DNA of 64,000 bases from Rhizobium sp. NLR16a (GTDB taxonomy: Bacteria > Pseudomonadota > Alphaproteobacteria > Rhizobiales > Rhizobiaceae): the NCBI RefSeq assembly GCF_017948245.1, contig NZ_CP072865.1, positions 2,009,501 through 2,073,500 on the forward strand, in the 5' to 3' direction. The notes under the pieces were generated by a model. It saw only the letters and a program-made list of their open reading frames with translations, made no database searches and was not told where the DNA came from. Below, one piece after another: positions 28,053 through 37,040 of the stretch. Position 1 is the first letter of the stretch. Every line of letters begins with the position of its first letter. The position numbers and the translations under genes were made by a program.

Positions 28053-29666
28053 ATGCAGGTGATGGAACGTTCTGAGAAATTTCTCGCTCATCTCGTCAAT
28101 AGCGGGTTGGTCACTCCGGAAGCCATTCAGCGAATAAGATCTGCAAGGCGGCAGACCGGCCAGCCATTGGACGTGGTTATTCGGGAACTGGGCGTACTTG
28201 CCGAACTTACGATTGCATCAGAGATCGCGAGCTCCCTCGATCTCGAGGTCATCGAGGATGGCCTCCCCGGAAACGGCCTTGAATGGCTCGAAAGGCTGGG
28301 CTGGGATTTCGCAACCGAGAAGGCGATCGTTCCCCTGGAGAAGGCCGATGACTATCTTCGCCTAGCTGTCGCCGACCCATTTGATCATCAAACAACCGAG
28401 GCAGTCTCTTACCTCTTCGATCTGCCATTGCGAATTGGTGTGGCGCCGAGAAGCACCATCGAAGAGCATATTGGCCGTCTTCGACGAGAGTCGAACGCCC
28501 CGCTCGATGAGTCGCTTGTAGAGGAAGGGGCCCTCGATGTCGATCTCGAGCGACTCCTTGATGTGGCGCGCGATGCCCCTGTTGTTAAATTTGTCTCGAA
28601 GATTGTCCAAAGAGCAATCGACGATAAAGCGACAGACATTCATCTGGAGCCGCAGGCAGAGACGCTCCGTATCCGGCTTCGCCGCGACGGTATCCTGCTC
28701 GAAACGGATAATGCGCCCAAATCGCTTCATACGGGCGTGATAAGCCGTTTGAAAATTCTCGCGCGGCTTAACATAGCCGAACGTCGTCTGCCGCAGGATG
28801 GCAGATTGCGTTTGCCCGTCAGAGGCCAGGAGGTCGACTTCCGTCTTTCCGTCGTGCCTTCGGTGCATGGGGAAACGGCAGCACTTCGCGTTCTCGATCG
28901 CGAGAACATCAAACTCGATCTGGCATCACTAGGCTATGATCCGGCCGCGGCGAGCAAGCTCGACAATCTGACGAGGCGCTCGAATGGCCTCATTCTGGTG
29001 ACTGGCCCGACCGGATCCGGTAAGACAACAACCCTCTATTCGATCCTGTCGGGGCTCAATCGGTCGAGCGTGAAGATTTTCACGGTGGAAGATCCTGTCG
29101 AATATCGCATTGCCGGCATCACGCAATTGCAGATCGATCCAGCGATCGGCCTTTCGTTTGCCACTGCGCTCCGTTCTGTTCTGCGGCAGGATCCCGATAT
29201 CGTTCTGGTCGGCGAGATTCGCGATCGGGAAACCGCCGAAATCGCAATTCAGGCAGCGCTCACTGGTCGACTCGTTCTTTCAACTTTGCATACGAACAGC
29301 GCGATCGGCGCGTTCAATCGGCTTCGCGATATGGGCGTCGAGCCGTTTTTGCTGGCGGCGACAATAAGAGGTGTGATCGGCCAGCGGCTTCTGCGGCAAT
29401 GCTGCGAAGTTTGTCGAGACCTTTCGTTCAAAACCGACTGCGTCGCTTGCGAAGGGACCGGCTTCAAGGGACGCAGGGCTACCTATGAGATCCTGGAGGT
29501 TTCCGAGCGGTTCAAGGAAGAGATGCGCGCGACCAGCGCCGAAGAAGATCTCGAAGCTGTGGCCATTGAGAACGGCATGGTTCCACTTCGCCAACACGGG
29601 CAAAAGCTGGTGGAAAGAGGCCTGACAACGATGGATGAAGTCTTGCGTGTCATCGATGCGGATTAG
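28053..29666 (+). CDS. gspE: Type II secretion system ATPase GspE
   Basis: A 537-residue cytoplasmic hexameric ATPase that powers pseudopilus assembly. The N-terminal GspE_N domain (about 1-130) precedes the catalytic core: Walker A GPTGSGKTT (318-326, Lys324), the Asp box HLEPQ...LRIRLRRDG, Walker B (DPDIVLVGEIRDRETAE) and the His box LSTLHTNSA. A four-cysteine zinc-binding insert (CCEVC ... DCVAC) is present as in canonical GspE. The ATG at 28053 lies after AAGGAGG. The gene follows gspK immediately. Confidence 0.96.
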   Translation: MQVMERSEKFLAHLVNSGLVTPEAIQRIRSARRQTGQPLDVVIRELGVLAELTIASEIASSLDLEVIEDGLPGNGLEWLERLGWDFATEKAIVPLEKADDYLRLAVADPFDHQTTEAVSYLFDLPLRIGVAPRSTIEEHIGRLRRESNAPLDESLVEEGALDVDLERLLDVARDAPVVKFVSKIVQRAIDDKATDIHLEPQAETLRIRLRRDGILLETDNAPKSLHTGVISRLKILARLNIAERRLPQDGRLRLPVRGQEVDFRLSVVPSVHGETAALRVLDRENIKLDLASLGYDPAAASKLDNLTRRSNGLILVTGPTGSGKTTTLYSILSGLNRSSVKIFTVEDPVEYRIAGITQLQIDPAIGLSFATALRSVLRQDPDIVLVGEIRDRETAEIAIQAALTGRLVLSTLHTNSAIGAFNRLRDMGVEPFLLAATIRGVIGQRLLRQCCEVCRDLSFKTDCVACEGTGFKGRRATYEILEVSERFKEEMRATSAEEDLEAVAIENGMVPLRQHGQKLVERGLTTMDEVLRVIDAD

Positions 29667-29671
29667 TCGCC

Positions 29672-30880
29672 ATGCCTAAGTTTGGATACAGCATTTTTTC
29701 TGGTGACGGCCGAAAACGGTCTGGCACGGTCGAAGCCACAGATATCGCCGATGCTCGCCGGAAGCTTCGCTCACCGGGCGTGACGATTTCCGACGTTCGG
29801 CCCTATGGCGATCGAGGTTTGCAGTCATATCTGCGTCTTCCCAAGTTCGAGCCGAGTTTTGACCAAGCCCGGTTCTTCGGCAATTTGGCAGTCTTGGTGG
29901 CGGCCGGGCTAACGTTAGACCAGTCCCTGCGTTCGCTGAGCGCTTCCGCTACCCACCAAAACGAGCGCGAGCGTCTCGACGCTATGCTGGAGCAGATATC
30001 TGCCGGGGCGGCGGCCTCATCAGCATTCGCTTCGCTCGACGATCTGCCGGATGACATTCTGTCGCTGATCGCAAGTGGGGAGAAAACGGCCCGGCTGGGG
30101 CATGTTCTCTCGGTCATCGCTTCCGACCTGGAACGCCGGAAGAATCAACGCAAGCAGTTGATGGATGCGCTGCTCTATCCGGCCTTTCTGCTCGTCATGA
30201 TGATCATAGCGCTCGGCGTCGTCACATTCGTGCTTGTGCCGGCTCTTGAACCAATCTTCCAGAGCTCGGAGCGAGAGACCCCCTTGCTGATCGCCGTCTT
30301 GTCGGCAGTTGGAAAGTTCATTGAAAATCCAGCCTTCCCGCCTGTCGCTGTGTCGGTTCTGACCCTTACCGGAATTCTTTTTGCATGGCGGGCCCAAGAG
30401 CTCTCCCGATTGATGATGGCTGTCGCGCTCAAGATGCCGATTTTCGGGCCACTCATTATCAAGATGGCGCTTGCCCGCTACCTGCAGACCCTAGCGCTGC
30501 TACTCGAAAATGCTGTTGCCATGCCCCAGGCTCTGGCTCTGGCTGCCGATGCGTGCACGATTTCCATTTGCAGAACGAAGTTGTCACCGATCCGCGAAGC
30601 GGTGATATCAGGGCGGCGCCTTGCCGAGGCCTTAGCGGAGACAAAACTATTCCCGCCGAGCGTCGTGTCGCTGACCGCAGTCGGAGACGAGGTGAACAAG
30701 CTCCCTGCCGTACTCGCCAACGGATCGAATATCCTGCGATCTGGGGCCCAGAGGACCCTCGATAGTCTTCTCTCGCTCATCACTCCAGCGATAACGATCC
30801 TGCTGGGACTGCTCGTCGGCGGACTGGTCATCTCTGTCATGACGGCGCTTCTCAGCGTCAACGAGCTGAGCACGCAATGA
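29672..30880 (+). CDS. gspF: Type II secretion system inner-membrane platform protein GspF
   Basis: A 402-residue polytopic protein with two GspF domains. Each has a helical bundle: FFGNLAVLVAAGLTLDQSL in the first and RYLQTLALLLENAVAMPQAL in the second. Three membrane spans are visible (around LVMMIIALGVVTFVLVP, VAVSVLTLTGILFAW and ITILLGLLVGGLVISVMTALL). It is the rotating/anchoring platform for pseudopilin assembly by GspE. Overlaps gspH by ATGA. Confidence 0.94.
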   Translation: MPKFGYSIFSGDGRKRSGTVEATDIADARRKLRSPGVTISDVRPYGDRGLQSYLRLPKFEPSFDQARFFGNLAVLVAAGLTLDQSLRSLSASATHQNERERLDAMLEQISAGAAASSAFASLDDLPDDILSLIASGEKTARLGHVLSVIASDLERRKNQRKQLMDALLYPAFLLVMMIIALGVVTFVLVPALEPIFQSSERETPLLIAVLSAVGKFIENPAFPPVAVSVLTLTGILFAWRAQELSRLMMAVALKMPIFGPLIIKMALARYLQTLALLLENAVAMPQALALAADACTISICRTKLSPIREAVISGRRLAEALAETKLFPPSVVSLTAVGDEVNKLPAVLANGSNILRSGAQRTLDSLLSLITPAITILLGLLVGGLVISVMTALLSVNELSTQ

Positions 30881-31350
30881 GCGCAAGAAGCTCCGCCCAT
30901 CGCCATGCCGGGAGTGCTGGTTTTACGCTCATGGAAATGCTTGTGGTTTTGGCGGTATTAGGGATGGTTCTCGCCGTCGCACTACCGCAATTTCATCGTG
31001 CGGGTTCGTCTACAACAGCAACCGTCGCGTCTTCAATCGTTCGAGGCGCGCGCTTAGCGCGATTGGTCGCCATCAAGCGGGGGTCAGATACCACTCTATC
31101 GATCGATACGGCCACACGCACCGTGCATTTTGATATCAAACATGAAGATATCGTTATTCCGGCTTCTATGTCGATGGTCGCGACGGTTGGCCGCAATGCC
31201 GCGACCACTGCCTCCAAGGGGAGCATTCAGTTTCTTGCTGATGGAAGCTCGTCGGGTGGCGAGATCCGGCTTCGTACCGATAAGGAGAAGGAGATCAGGG
31301 TCAAGATCAGTTGGCTAACGGGCTCCGCCACAATGGTGTCCGATGATTAA
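30877..31350 (+). CDS. gspH: Type II secretion system minor pseudopilin GspH
   Basis: A 157-residue class III prepilin-like protein. The cleavage site is SAG|FTLMEMLVVLAVLGM (Gly15/Phe16, Glu20 = mature +5), followed by a beta-rich globular domain. Placement between gspF and gspI and the size identify it as GspH. It would be processed by the prepilin peptidase encoded at 32817-33287. Confidence 0.85.
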   Translation: MSARSSAHRHAGSAGFTLMEMLVVLAVLGMVLAVALPQFHRAGSSTTATVASSIVRGARLARLVAIKRGSDTTLSIDTATRTVHFDIKHEDIVIPASMSMVATVGRNAATTASKGSIQFLADGSSSGGEIRLRTDKEKEIRVKISWLTGSATMVSDD

Positions 31351-31732
31351 TCCGCCACTGCAGAACGATGCAGGCTTTACTCTATTGGAGATGATCGTAG
31401 CCTTTGTCATCCTATCGATTTCGATGGCTATCGCATCTCAGACTTTGGCAGTTGCTGTTAGGAGTTACCGAACCGCGACTGAACGAAATGAAATGTTGGA
31501 GTTAGTGCAGACATTGCGGGCGGAAGAAATTCCCAAACTGACAAGCGCCAGCGCACGGCAGAAAGAAGGAAAAATGGGTCTGTTGCGTTGGAGAATTCGC
31601 ATGGTCTCGCCGCGCGAACGAGACGCGACAAGCAGTTCGAATTCATTTGCCATCATCTCTGTCGGACCAAAAGCCGGCGCGTTTCGTCAGACCTTCCTGG
31701 TTACGTCATTGGTGCAAGGTCAACAGCCATGA
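31343..31732 (+). CDS. gspI: Type II secretion system minor pseudopilin GspI
   Basis: A 129-residue protein with prepilin leader and cleavage NDAG|FTLLEMIVAFVILSI (Gly11/Phe12, Glu16 = mature +5) and a short globular domain, as expected for GspI. GspI forms the tip complex with GspJ and GspK. It overlaps gspH by eight bases and gspJ by four, so all three are likely translationally coupled. Confidence 0.85.
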   Translation: MINPPLQNDAGFTLLEMIVAFVILSISMAIASQTLAVAVRSYRTATERNEMLELVQTLRAEEIPKLTSASARQKEGKMGLLRWRIRMVSPRERDATSSSNSFAIISVGPKAGAFRQTFLVTSLVQGQQP

Positions 31733-32352
31733 CGCTGTCCGTAAACTCAAGGAAGGACGAAGAAGGGTTCACTCTTGTCGAAATGCTGGTGACGCTTGCG
31801 CTGCTTGCCGCGCTGAGTGCCGTCATGATCGGGGCAATCACTCAGTTTCGCCCGCTAAGAAGGTTGACTGAAGGCGCTGATGGCCAAACGGAAATGATCG
31901 CCGCAATCGAATTTCTTCAGCAAACGATCGCCGATGCACGCAGCGTTTATCTTCTTACGGGCACCAGTGAAAAACGGCTTGCATTCGAAGGAACTTCTCA
32001 TTCGTTGCATTTTCCGACCGTGCTGAGAGTGGGGACGGATCAGCTTGCTCTTCGGGACGTCCTCATCGAGCTCCAGGAAAATGGCGGAAGCGTCTCAATC
32101 GTGCTGCGTGATGCTCCACGCCGCTTGGGAAGAGCGATGCCCGCGCCGGTATCCTTTTCCATCATCGAGGATATCGTTGACGCCCATTTTGAATTCATGG
32201 ACGCGCCGCAGCCCCCCGAAGGCCAAACCGCTCCGACGTGGTTGAACCAATGGAATCGTCCGGAAAAGATGCCTTATGCTGTCAAGATAACCTTGGAGGC
32301 AAAACGCGGCACGGCGCCGATTTCCGCCGCAAGAATAGCCTTCTTGCGGTGA
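31729..32352 (+). CDS. gspJ: Type II secretion system minor pseudopilin GspJ
   Basis: A 207-residue pseudopilin. The cleavage site is EEG|FTLVEMLVTLALLAAL (Gly13/Phe14, Glu18 = mature +5), followed by a GspJ-type domain (IEFLQQTIADARSVYLL, KMPYAVKITLEAKRG). The start ATG at 31729 overlaps the gspI stop. It is the last gene of the + operon and converges on gspG, with only nine bases between the two stops and no visible terminator. Confidence 0.87.
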   Translation: MTLSVNSRKDEEGFTLVEMLVTLALLAALSAVMIGAITQFRPLRRLTEGADGQTEMIAAIEFLQQTIADARSVYLLTGTSEKRLAFEGTSHSLHFPTVLRVGTDQLALRDVLIELQENGGSVSIVLRDAPRRLGRAMPAPVSFSIIEDIVDAHFEFMDAPQPPEGQTAPTWLNQWNRPEKMPYAVKITLEAKRGTAPISAARIAFLR

Positions 32353-32361
32353 GCCATTAAG

Positions 32362-32817
32362 CTATTCGCTCCGAATATCTGCGTCCTGCCCCTGCCCCCC
32401 AGCCTTGCGGTCGCGCCCAAGGGAGATTACCTCGTAAGGCCGGTCCTCCGCCGGGCTCTTATACTGATAAGCCGTGCCCCAGGCATCCAGGATGACACCG
32501 GACTTCCTAAGGTAGGGGCCGTTCCAGACACTGCCGTCGGATGGCGTCTGCGTGAGTGCGGTTAGCCCCTCCTCGGTAGAGGGGTAACGGCCGACATCGA
32601 TGTAGTAGAGCTCTATCGCGTTTTCGATGTTCTTGATCTGAGCTTTTGTGGTCTCGACTTTTGCTGAACCCAGGTACTTCAACACCTGTGGCGCCACGAG
32701 AGCGGCAATCAGGCCGATGATGGCGAGTACGACCAATAGTTCAACGAGTGTAAAGCCTTCAATCGCCTGATTGCGATCCGCTGACTGCTCATTACTGTTC
32801 GGAATGTATTTGGTCAT
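32362..32817 (-). CDS. gspG: Type II secretion system major pseudopilin GspG
   Basis: A 151-residue protein with the cleavage site IEG|FTLVELLVVLAIIGLIAAL (Gly21/Phe22, Glu26). The C-terminal GspG signature is GRYPSTEEGLTALTQTP, DAWGTAYQY and EVISLGRDRKAGGQGQDADI, including the calcium-site acidic residues. It builds the pseudopilus shaft. Its ATG overlaps the stop of the prepilin peptidase gene upstream (TAATG). Confidence 0.96.
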   Translation of the reverse strand: MTKYIPNSNEQSADRNQAIEGFTLVELLVVLAIIGLIAALVAPQVLKYLGSAKVETTKAQIKNIENAIELYYIDVGRYPSTEEGLTALTQTPSDGSVWNGPYLRKSGVILDAWGTAYQYKSPAEDRPYEVISLGRDRKAGGQGQDADIRSE

Positions 32818-33287
32818 TATCCAATCGCCTGACTGTAAAAGGTGTTGAAATTCCATGTGACGAACAACGCGAGCGCCAGAAACGGGCCGAAGGGAACCCG
32901 AAGCAATGTGATGTCAGGTGTTCGCTTGGCGATGACGCAGAAATAAAGCAGTGCAAGAGCGGATGCGATGAACAGGAAGGCGGGAAAGCTCCACGGATCC
33001 AGCCAAACCGCTGCGGCACCTGCGAACTTGACGTCCCCGAGGCCAAGACCGACGACGCCTCTGAAACGCCAATAGACGTACCTCAGGGTCCAGAACATCA
33101 GAAAGACAAATGCGCCGAACAGGAGCGCGAGGGCCAATGCCTCAAGCCCGGCCAAGAGTTTGAAGGCCGCGCCGACAACGAGAACGATCGCATTCAACCG
33201 GTTCGGAATCACCAGACGGTGAAAGTCGACATAGCTGACCGCAAGCATGCAGACAGCGAGGATCACAGCGAAGGGAACGAGCAACAT
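32817..33287 (-). CDS. Prepilin peptidase, short type (GspO/TadV-like)
   Basis: A 156-residue polytopic membrane aspartyl protease that cleaves prepilin leaders. The two catalytic aspartates are in SYVDFHRLVIPN (Asp21) and GLGLGDVKF (Asp85, GxGD motif). It lacks the N-terminal cysteine-rich methyltransferase domain of full-length PilD/GspO, resembling the CpaA/TadV size class. ATG at 33287 overlaps the gspD stop (TGATG). It presumably processes GspG, H, I, J and K encoded here. Confidence 0.9.
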   Translation of the reverse strand: MLLVPFAVILAVCMLAVSYVDFHRLVIPNRLNAIVLVVGAAFKLLAGLEALALALLFGAFVFLMFWTLRYVYWRFRGVVGLGLGDVKFAGAAAVWLDPWSFPAFLFIASALALLYFCVIAKRTPDITLLRVPFGPFLALALFVTWNFNTFYSQAIG

Positions 33288-35428
33288 CAATAGGCCAGCC
33301 GCTTGAGATCCTGTTGAACGGCATTTTTTCCTCCGCGTCTTTTTTGAATGTCCGACCGGAAGTCCAGTTGTCTGCGAAACTCGTCGGTCACATCGCGGGC
33401 TTCGCTCACGTCGCGAACGATGCGTGGTTTGATGAAAATCAGGAGCTCGGTTTTCTTGATCGAATCCGTCTTGTTCTTGAAGGCATTGCCGAGGAGCGGA
33501 ATATCGCCGAGAAGCGGCACTTGGCTGCGGTCCACGCTGTTTTTCTGTTGGATCAGACCGCCCAGAGCCAAACTTTCGTTGTCGTTCACAACCACCCGCG
33601 TCGAGACTTTGCGCTGTTGAATGGTTGGCGAGTCAATGCCTGATGAAGTCGTCTTCACGACGTCGCTGACCTCTTGCTCGATGTCGAGCATGACTCGCCC
33701 GGAACTATTCACCCGCGGAATCACCGACAGAATAATGCCTGTATCCTTCAACTGGATTGAATTGATGACCGGCGAATCTCCGTTCACGCTTGCGGCCTGC
33801 TGCGTCACGATCGGAACCTGGTCACCAACCTGCAATGTCGCCTTTTGATTGTTCAACGCCATCAGCGTTGGCGCCGAAACGACGTTGACGTCTGTGATGC
33901 TGGAGAGAGCGTTCAGCGTCACGCGGATGTCGTTGGTCGCATAGCTCCAGCCGAAGCCGGGAAATGCCATGCGAGTGCCTCCACTTGCAAGATCTGAAAA
34001 TGCGACGCCGAAATTGCCGTTTTCGAAAAACCAGCGAAGACCGAACTTCAGTTCGTTGTTCAACGTCACCTCAGCGATAACGGCCTCGAGAAGAACCTGG
34101 GTCGGGACGACATCCAGCTGCCGCAAGAGCTGTTGAATATGCTCATATTCCCGAGCGGTCGTGGAAATCAGCAAGGCGTTGTTTTCGACATCGGCAACAA
34201 TCGAGGTTTTCACCTTGGCCGGTTCCGCACTGTAGCCTTCGAGCGGGCTCGGCGCAGCTGTTTCAGTCGCCTCTGCCGTTTGGGCCTGGTCATCCGCCGT
34301 TGAAAGGCTCGCCTGCTCGAGATTGGGAGCAACTGCGTTTGCGGACTGGCCGGCCGCGTCTGAAGACGACTGTCCGTTGACGACAGCCTGCAATACCTTG
34401 GCAAGCTCTTTTGCGGGCCGGTTCTGGATGTCATAAACGAAGAGCTGCTCTTCGTTGGTGCTTGCAAGCCGATCGAGCTTCTGAATCCAGCTTGAAGCGC
34501 GCTGCAGGTACGCCGGGCGCGAGGTGATCACCAATACCGAGTTCAGACGCTCGTTGGGAATGAAGCGAATGATCTTGCCGCCGCCGCTGTCGTTGGCAAA
34601 GATCGTGTCGAGCTCTTTGGCGACGGCAGATGGCTGTGACGCTTTCAAGGGATGAAGAGCGACCGACATGCCTTCCATCCAATCGACGTCGAATACGCTG
34701 ATTGCCTCGCGCATGGCGGAAAGATCATTGTTCGTACCGGCAAGCATCAGAAGGTTGCGTGTCGCATCCACCCGCAGGATCGAGCCCTGGCGGCTGATCG
34801 GCTCAAGGATACCCTTCATCTCCTCGGCGGAGACATATTTGAGCTCGACCACTTGCACCTTGATGCCAGGCCCCTTCGGCGAGACCGATGGCACGCTCAC
34901 CTGTGGGGTCGAGGAAAACGCCTCAGAAGAAGGAACGACTTGATAGCTATCTTGCCGCTTCACCACGACTGCACCGTTGACGGACAAAGCGGCCTCAAAA
35001 ATATCGAGGAGTGCCTCGCGAGACACAGGGCTTGTCGTCTGCAATGTCACGGTGCCGGAGACGCGTGGATCGACGATATAGTTCAGGCCGAGCGTATCTC
35101 CGAGTACGCTTTTTGCGGCCGCCGCAATGGACGCCCCGACAAGATTGAGGCTGTAGCCATCTCCACCCTTCGAAAGCTGTCCGACTGACACGGGCGGAGC
35201 GCCGTAAGACACGAATGTGCCGCTCCCTTGGTGCATGGCGCCATTGAAGTTTTGGTCCGATGACGCGCTACCAATAACGCGGGACGAGAAGCGGGTGGTC
35301 GGAAGAGGTTTGCCGGTGGAATCCAGTTCGTTCAGCTTGACCGACAGCACATCTTCTACTGAATCCGTGGAGCTACAGGCGGCGAGCAGCAGCAAGCCGA
35401 ACAGACAAAGGGGCACCACAGATTTCAT
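33287..35428 (-). CDS. gspD: Type II secretion system outer-membrane secretin GspD (lipoprotein signal)
   Basis: A 713-residue secretin. N0/N1-N3 periplasmic domains (VDPRVSGTVTLQT; VQVVELKYVSAEEMKGIL; FIPNERLNSVLVITSRP) are followed by the secretin pore domain (SAPTLMALNNQKATLQVGDQVPI, PLLGDIPLLGNAFK). The N-terminus from ATG 35428 has a lipobox (LLLLAAC, Cys18), so this GspD may be lipidated and self-targeting rather than depending on a separate pilotin. A Ser/Ala/Gln-rich insertion sits between N3 and the pore. An in-frame ATG at 35485 would bury the signal and was rejected. It heads the D-peptidase-G operon. Confidence 0.94.
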   Translation of the reverse strand: MKSVVPLCLFGLLLLAACSSTDSVEDVLSVKLNELDSTGKPLPTTRFSSRVIGSASSDQNFNGAMHQGSGTFVSYGAPPVSVGQLSKGGDGYSLNLVGASIAAAAKSVLGDTLGLNYIVDPRVSGTVTLQTTSPVSREALLDIFEAALSVNGAVVVKRQDSYQVVPSSEAFSSTPQVSVPSVSPKGPGIKVQVVELKYVSAEEMKGILEPISRQGSILRVDATRNLLMLAGTNNDLSAMREAISVFDVDWMEGMSVALHPLKASQPSAVAKELDTIFANDSGGGKIIRFIPNERLNSVLVITSRPAYLQRASSWIQKLDRLASTNEEQLFVYDIQNRPAKELAKVLQAVVNGQSSSDAAGQSANAVAPNLEQASLSTADDQAQTAEATETAAPSPLEGYSAEPAKVKTSIVADVENNALLISTTAREYEHIQQLLRQLDVVPTQVLLEAVIAEVTLNNELKFGLRWFFENGNFGVAFSDLASGGTRMAFPGFGWSYATNDIRVTLNALSSITDVNVVSAPTLMALNNQKATLQVGDQVPIVTQQAASVNGDSPVINSIQLKDTGIILSVIPRVNSSGRVMLDIEQEVSDVVKTTSSGIDSPTIQQRKVSTRVVVNDNESLALGGLIQQKNSVDRSQVPLLGDIPLLGNAFKNKTDSIKKTELLIFIKPRIVRDVSEARDVTDEFRRQLDFRSDIQKRRGGKNAVQQDLKRLAY

Positions 35429-35654
35429 GAAAGGGACTCGCTCTTCTAATGAAGAGACATTACGCACCTCGTCATCTGCCCGCATCCGAGGGCGGCTGAA
35501 ATGCTATTAGTTTCCACAATTATTAGTAGATATTTAATGAATGGAAAACGCCGCTGGTCTTCAGTATAGCGTTTCACCTCAGAAGCCTCCAACGTCGGCT
35601 TCTTAACCGTCCCCTCTTGGGCTAACGCAGACACATCCGGTCGGCTTAGATTGA

Positions 35655-35935
35655 AGCTTTCGCCGATATAGCTCTACATAGTTTGGAAGCTGCTGTTGGT
35701 GGCTTCGTCTTAGGAGGTTTAGCCGGTCTGCTCGACCGGGTGCCGTTTTCGTTCGCCGTCTGCGGCACCAAGGCGAGATGATCGCGGTGTAAGAAGGACT
35801 TTTCCTGCGTGGTGCTACCTGCACCGATTGCGACCTTGGCGACCGGATAAGTGAAGGTCACCGGAGCGTCGTCTCGGCGACGTTTGATAACCGGTTGGCG
35901 CGGTCCCCCTTCAACACTCGAAGCCGCCGTTGGCT
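35655..35935 (-). pseudogene. Degenerate Rhs core remnant (third rhs copy)
   Basis: Aligns by eye to the core block of rhs1/rhs2. TTCGCCGATATAGCTC at the low end matches the SYIGER codons. TGCTCGACCGGGTGCCG, GCGAGATGATCGCGGTG (the HRDHLA codons) and TTGGCGCGGTCCC follow with many substitutions, internal deletions and a stop. One surviving open stretch encodes [13 protein letters not shown]. No promoter, N-terminus or tip remains. It shows the island once carried at least three rhs cores. Confidence 0.75.
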
Positions 35936-35987
35936 CGTGCCACTGTCAATGACACCGACTCGCCTTGTTTGGGCTTCGACACTCGAG

Positions 35988-36569
35988 TCAATGAAATCTG
36001 TTAAGAGCGGAGCAGCGAAACCGCCTTTCTGCTGCGGCCACGATCATCTTAGCATCACCGGAGGTTATGTCTAAGTCCATTGCAAAAGGCTCTGCCAGTT
36101 CTGATCTCAGTTGAAGGATATGCACTAAGCTATTGCGGGCGGCAATCCGGTCTTTATCCGCTTCGTTGATCATGATCTCTAATAACCTGCACCCTAATTC
36201 ACGATCATCGAAATTTTCAAGATAGATGTCAGCTAGGTTTATCGCGCTCATCCGGCTGTTCTCCCATCCGATATCGTCGTCTGACATAATCAAAGAGCGC
36301 AGCATTTCTCTGTATTTTTCGACCAGGCCCAGGTATCTGCATAACGCTTTTAGAGCCAGCTCCCCGTAAATGTCGCGATCCGGACCCGACAAATACCTTT
36401 CGATCAATATCGCATCAGAAGCGTCGCCGCAAAGACCGACAACATATATCGCAGAACTGATATTTCCTCGCGACGATCTAAGGATACTTCTCGCATACTC
36501 CAATTCATTCGCGGTTACCTCTCCGCGAGCTACCCCCTGCGCACGTTTGCGGATTTCCTTGATATCCAT
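35988..36569 (-). CDS. Orphan immunity-protein candidate (helical repeat protein)
   Basis: A 193-residue, mostly helical protein with HEAT/TPR-like helix pairs (SRGNISSAIYVVGLCGDASD, YGELALKALCRYLGLVEKYR, RELGCRLLEIMINEADKDR). No enzymatic motif is visible. It starts 33 bases after the stop of a 36-codon in-frame fragment cut by the insertion sequence (36603-36710). Gene size, position after a toxin-tip-like end and setting between rhs remnants suggest an immunity gene left from a tip/immunity cassette. Function is inference; I do not recognise the family. Confidence 0.55.
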   Translation of the reverse strand: MDIKEIRKRAQGVARGEVTANELEYARSILRSSRGNISSAIYVVGLCGDASDAILIERYLSGPDRDIYGELALKALCRYLGLVEKYREMLRSLIMSDDDIGWENSRMSAINLADIYLENFDDRELGCRLLEIMINEADKDRIAARNSLVHILQLRSELAEPFAMDLDITSGDAKMIVAAAERRFRCSALNRFH

Positions 36570-36602
36570 CTTCGCTCCATTCCGTATCTTCGACAGCCCA
36601 TC

Positions 36603-36710
36603 CTACCGCTGCCCCCACGGGCTTGCCACATTTTCGCGCTTGTCGTGGGACCGATTGGTAATTTTTCCATTCAGCGCCTCGTTCGCGAGGTCCGCACTCC
36701 TGCTGGCTCG
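36603..36710 (-). pseudogene. C-terminal fragment of a gene truncated by the IS (possible orphan Rhs tip)
   Basis: From the IS end at 36710 one frame stays open for 35 codons and ends in TAG. Its product ends in LANEALNGKITNRSHDKR and then ENVASPWGQR. It has no start. A candidate immunity gene follows 33 bases later. This fits the 3' end of a polymorphic-toxin tip whose upstream part was removed when the IS inserted or deleted adjacent DNA. No known toxin family could be recognised in so short a piece. Confidence 0.4.
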
Positions 36711-36773
36711 TGACCTGCCACGGGTAATTTCCTCCAGATTGGATTAGAGTCCGGCCCATTGAAGGACGGACGC

Positions 36774-37040
36774 ATGAAGAAGCAGAGATTTACGGAAGAG
36801 CAGATTATTGCGGTGCTGAAGGAGCAGGAGGCTGGCGCGAAGGTGGCCGAGCTCTGCCGCAAGCATGGGATTTCGGACGCGACATTTTACAACTGGAAAG
36901 CCAAATACGGCGGTATGGAGGTCTCCGAGGCGAAGCGTCTGAAGGCGCTCGAAGAGGAGAACGCCAAGCTGAAGAAGCTGCTCGCCGAGCAGATGCTGGA
37001 TGCCGCCGCACTCCGCGAGCTTCTGGCAAAAAAATGGTAG
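36774..37040 (+). CDS. IS3-family transposase OrfA (helix-turn-helix subunit)
   Basis: An 88-residue protein with an HTH ([41 protein letters not shown]) that binds the IS ends. A leucine-zipper coiled coil follows ([21 protein letters not shown]). ATG at 36774 follows GAAGGACGGA. The last codons run through AAAAAAATGG (37028-37037), where -1 slippage would fuse OrfA to OrfB. Confidence 0.92.
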   Translation: MKKQRFTEEQIIAVLKEQEAGAKVAELCRKHGISDATFYNWKAKYGGMEVSEAKRLKALEEENAKLKKLLAEQMLDAAALRELLAKKW

